Origin: Dehalococcoidia bacterium
GTDB lineage: Bacteria; Chloroflexota; Dehalococcoidia; UBA2979
Direction: 5' to 3'
Assembly: GCA_029246995.1 (NCBI GenBank)
Contig: JAQWMB010000015.1
Span: forward strand, 1-43,361
DNA length: 43,361 nt
Positions 41,914-43,361 of this stretch are shown piece after piece (within the stretch, counting starts at the first letter, position 1; each line of letters starts with the position of its first letter). The notes under the pieces were generated by a model. It worked only from the letters and a program-made list of their open reading frames with translations. It was not told where the DNA came from and searched no databases. The position numbers and the translations under genes are program-made.

Positions 41914-42108
41914 CATACATGCCTGCGGGGGGTTTGTTTCTCCAACTGGTTAATTTATTACAAAACTTGTAATCTACTGCCAGTTATAAGTTTTACTAAG
42001 TAAAATTTTAGCCCGAAACAAACGGCAGACCTATAAGGGCAACCCTGTAATCTTATGGTTACATGGAAATAAAAAAAAGGAGTATTAGGAAACTAGTGCT
42101 CCTTTTTT
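41914..42108 (+). ncRNA. unidentified structured RNA (orphan ncRNA or riboswitch-like leader)
   Basis: About 195 nt of non-coding sequence that folds well on paper. The outer helix is GTTTGTTTC (41932-41940) with GAAACAAAC (42015-42023), flanked by CTGC (41923-41926)/GCAG (42025-42028) and a G-run at 41927-41931 left as a bulge. Inside are AACTGG (41944-41949)/CCAGTT (41980-41985), enclosing a 7-bp hairpin at 41957-41973, and a 9-bp hairpin at 41988-42008. Outside is an AGGG-CAA-CCCT hairpin at 42036-42046 within CCTATAAG/CTTATGG, then the terminator. A TATAAT precedes it. It does not match RNase P, tmRNA, SRP RNA, tRNA or any riboswitch consensus I can recall. 6S RNA has similar size but a rod-like fold. 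Its identity is open. Confidence 0.55.
42073..42108 (+). terminator. strong intrinsic terminator with GAAA tetraloop
   Basis: A 16-bp stem pairing AAAAAAGGAG (42073-42082) with CTCCTTTTTT (42099-42108), continued inside by TATTAG/CTAGTG (two G-U pairs) and closed by a GAAA tetraloop at 42089-42092, ending in a T-run. It would terminate the structured RNA. The A-tract on the left means it may also work on the minus strand, for the dehydrogenase transcript coming from the right. Confidence 0.85.
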
Positions 42109-42211
42109 GTTTCTATTTTGATATAAATAATAAATTATATTTAATATAACTAGAACTTACATAGGATAGCTTTAATATTAATTCAGATAAAAAAATTACT
42201 GAGGAGTAGTT

Positions 42212-42382
42212 ATGTTAAAAATAAATTTTTCTACATCAATTCTTATTGCAGCATTTGCGTCTTTTCTCTTTTCAATTGGATTATGGTTTTTAGGCGATGA
42301 TCTTAAGCTAGAAGGTATTTTTGTAGGCATATGGGTCCCATCAATAATTTCATTTGGAATATTAATGGAGGTTCGTAAGTGA
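42212..42382 (+). CDS. 56-residue hypothetical membrane protein
   Basis: ATG at 42212 preceded by GAGGAG at ideal distance (42201-42206). The product has two likely transmembrane segments (TSILIAAFASFLFSIGLWFL and EGIFVGIWVPSIISFGILM), separated by GDDLKL, and a short EVRK tail. I do not recognise a family. The strong ribosome site, the transmembrane pattern and the stop/start overlap with the next gene support real coding despite the size. It lies about 100 nt downstream of a terminator and may be controlled by the structured RNA or by its own weak promoter (TTGATA at 42118-42123, TAATAT at 42142-42147). Confidence 0.65.
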   Translation: MLKINFSTSILIAAFASFLFSIGLWFLGDDLKLEGIFVGIWVPSIISFGILMEVRK

Positions 42383-42504
42383 GTCTTACTGGAATTGAAT
42401 TTATAGTAGGTAGCTTCGGAACAATCATTTTTGCAATTGTTTGTATAGGAACATACACTAAAATAGAGCTGGATAGACAAGAAAAAGAGTTAGAAGAAAA
42501 ATAA
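42379..42504 (+). CDS. 41-residue hypothetical membrane protein, coupled to the previous gene
   Basis: GTG start at 42379 overlaps the TGA stop of the 56-residue gene as GTGA, and ATGGAGG in the end of that gene serves as ribosome site. The product has one transmembrane helix (EFIVGSFGTIIFAIVCIGTY) and a charged C-terminal helix (KIELDRQEKELEEK), like small auxiliary subunits of membrane complexes. No family recognised. It ends 14 nt before the stop of the convergent dehydrogenase gene. Confidence 0.6.
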   Translation: MSLTGIEFIVGSFGTIIFAIVCIGTYTKIELDRQEKELEEK

Positions 42505-42518
42505 TATTTAAAGCATAT

Positions 42519-43361
42519 TTAACGTAATTGAACATGCTCAGAAGATATTTTCCATAGTTTTTCTCTAGCTTCATTGTTTGGCTTGCTTGTTTTTAATTCT
42601 TTTTGTTTATGCGCAAAAAATTGACCAGTGACTTTAAAATCATTGTCTGCAAGTGCTAAATTTATAATTCTTTGTCCACCATATTCAACTGATTCTAATT
42701 TTGATATATCTTCAATAAGACCGATTGAGGCAATATTTTCTGTCATATTAGTGCGAATAGTGCCTGGGTGGACTGCATTAATGTACACATGGTTTGCTAT
42801 TTCTTTTTCAGCTAGTGAAAAGGTAAAGGTATTTAATAAAACTTTACTCCTCCAATACGCTTTGATTAAACTATATCTTTCAGTCGTTTGCATATCTTTC
42901 CAATTGATATCAGATTCGTCAGCAACATCACTATCATCAGTATTGCCTAAAGTAGAGACATTGATCACTCTTGAATACCCATTATCTAAACTAGCTTTTC
43001 TAAGAAGTGGAATCAAATTATTAGTTAATAAAAATGGAGCTAAATAGTTAATTGTAAAGGTAAGTTCGAATCCATCGATACCAACCTGCCTATCAGTAAA
43101 AGTTGCTCCAGCATTATTTACTAACACATCCAGGTTATTAAAATTACTAACAATTTCCTTACTCATACTGCGTACATTATCAAGTGATGAAAAATCAGCT
43201 ACTATACTTAATACATTATCATTTCCTGTTGTTGAAATAATATCTTCAACTGTTGAATCAAGTAAAGATTGAGAACGACCATGAACAATCGTGCGAAATC
43301 CTTGCTCTGCAATTTTTCGTGCTGCATATAATCCTATACCATTTGTTGCTCCAGTTATTAA
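42519..43361 (-). CDS. short-chain dehydrogenase/reductase, 5' end beyond the window
   Basis: The frame is open from the window edge: about 65 residues lie upstream of the first internal Met and include the cofactor motif LITGATNGIGLYAARKIAEQ, so the true start is outside. The rest shows VADFSSL, LDVLVNNAGATF, a Ser in INVSTLG, YSLIKAYWRSK (YxxxK active-site pattern with a shift: the Tyr-Lys pair reads Y-S-L-I-K), and NAVHPGTIRTNM. This arrangement fits retinol-dehydrogenase/WWOX-like SDRs. At least 280 residues. Substrate unknown. Convergent with the mini membrane-protein genes. Confidence 0.87.
   Translation of the reverse strand, partial: LITGATNGIGLYAARKIAEQGFRTIVHGRSQSLLDSTVEDIISTTGNDNVLSIVADFSSLDNVRSMSKEIVSNFNNLDVLVNNAGATFTDRQVGIDGFELTFTINYLAPFLLTNNLIPLLRKASLDNGYSRVINVSTLGNTDDSDVADESDINWKDMQTTERYSLIKAYWRSKVLLNTFTFSLAEKEIANHVYINAVHPGTIRTNMTENIASIGLIEDISKLESVEYGGQRIINLALADNDFKVTGQFFAHKQKELKTSKPNNEAREKLWKISSEHVQLR

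Noticed and set aside
41914-42108. tmRNA, SRP RNA, tRNA or hammerhead ribozyme
   Set aside because: No CCA/T-arm end, no tag reading frame, no GGAAGGAAGCAGCC SRP core and no CUGAUGA core were found.
42196-42480. A 94-codon minus-strand open frame over the mini genes
   Set aside because: Its product is polar and low-complexity with no motif. The plus strand has a strong ribosome site and two transmembrane-type frames, so the minus frame is taken as a shadow.
1-43361. CRISPR array, insertion sequence, prophage or attachment site
   Set aside because: No regularly spaced repeats, transposase, integrase, terminal inverted repeats or tRNA-associated duplications are visible.

Overview
The window is a gene-dense, AT-rich bacterial chromosome segment with short gaps and many overlapping genes. 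No phage, transposon, CRISPR, tRNA or rRNA signature is visible. The gene set fits a free-living, biosynthetically capable bacterium: class III CoA-transferases, acyl-CoA dehydrogenase, crotonase, a Tat-exported peptide-type solute-binding lipoprotein, HisZ-dependent histidine synthesis, archaeal-type phosphoglycerate mutase, RNase J and YceD-L32. A low-GC marine Chloroflexota lineage (SAR202-like) is my best guess. It rests on gene content and base composition only and is not proven here.

Layout. (1) 1-6590, minus strand: a run reading TsaC/Sua5, membrane-anchored penicillin-acylase-family hydrolase, polyprenyl diphosphate synthase, pgk, apgM, possibly followed by one more gene cut by the window start. 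(2) 6671-13828, plus strand: guaA, two unrelated small membrane-protein genes, then purD, purE, purB, purC, purS, so most of the segment is purine synthesis. (3) 13825-26298, minus strand: modA-modB, RNase P RNA, a MurE-type ligase, a class III aminotransferase, birA and a histidine operon hisZ-hisG-(Zn-PLC-like)-hisD-hisC-hisB-hisN. (4) 26363-37959, plus strand: yceD-rpmF-fabD-fabG-nusB-acpP-tatA-tatC-udg-rnj-ftsK-CoA-transferase, closed by a strong hairpin terminator. (5) 38001-43361: a catabolic and accessory tail with a Tat/lipoprotein solute-binding protein, a crotonase-fold protein, an acyl-CoA dehydrogenase, an orphan structured RNA with its own promoter-like box and terminator, two overlapping mini membrane-protein genes, and a short-chain dehydrogenase cut by the window end.

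The most unusual items are as follows. HisG appears to be a tandem double-domain protein whose N-terminal half has lost the PRPP loop, paired with a short HisZ. The CoA-transferase is likewise a tandem fusion with one half lacking the catalytic Asp. A roughly 195-nt unidentified structured RNA lies at 41914-42108, followed by two translationally coupled 56- and 41-residue membrane peptides. A TTGA stop/start overlap recurs at three separate operon junctions. A Zn-phospholipase-C-like gene is embedded inside the his operon.

Start codons are often not ATG. TTG is the only or best start for pgk, guaA, hisN, modB and the acyl-CoA dehydrogenase, and GTG for the penicillin-acylase homologue and the second mini gene, so automatic start calls in this genome deserve care.
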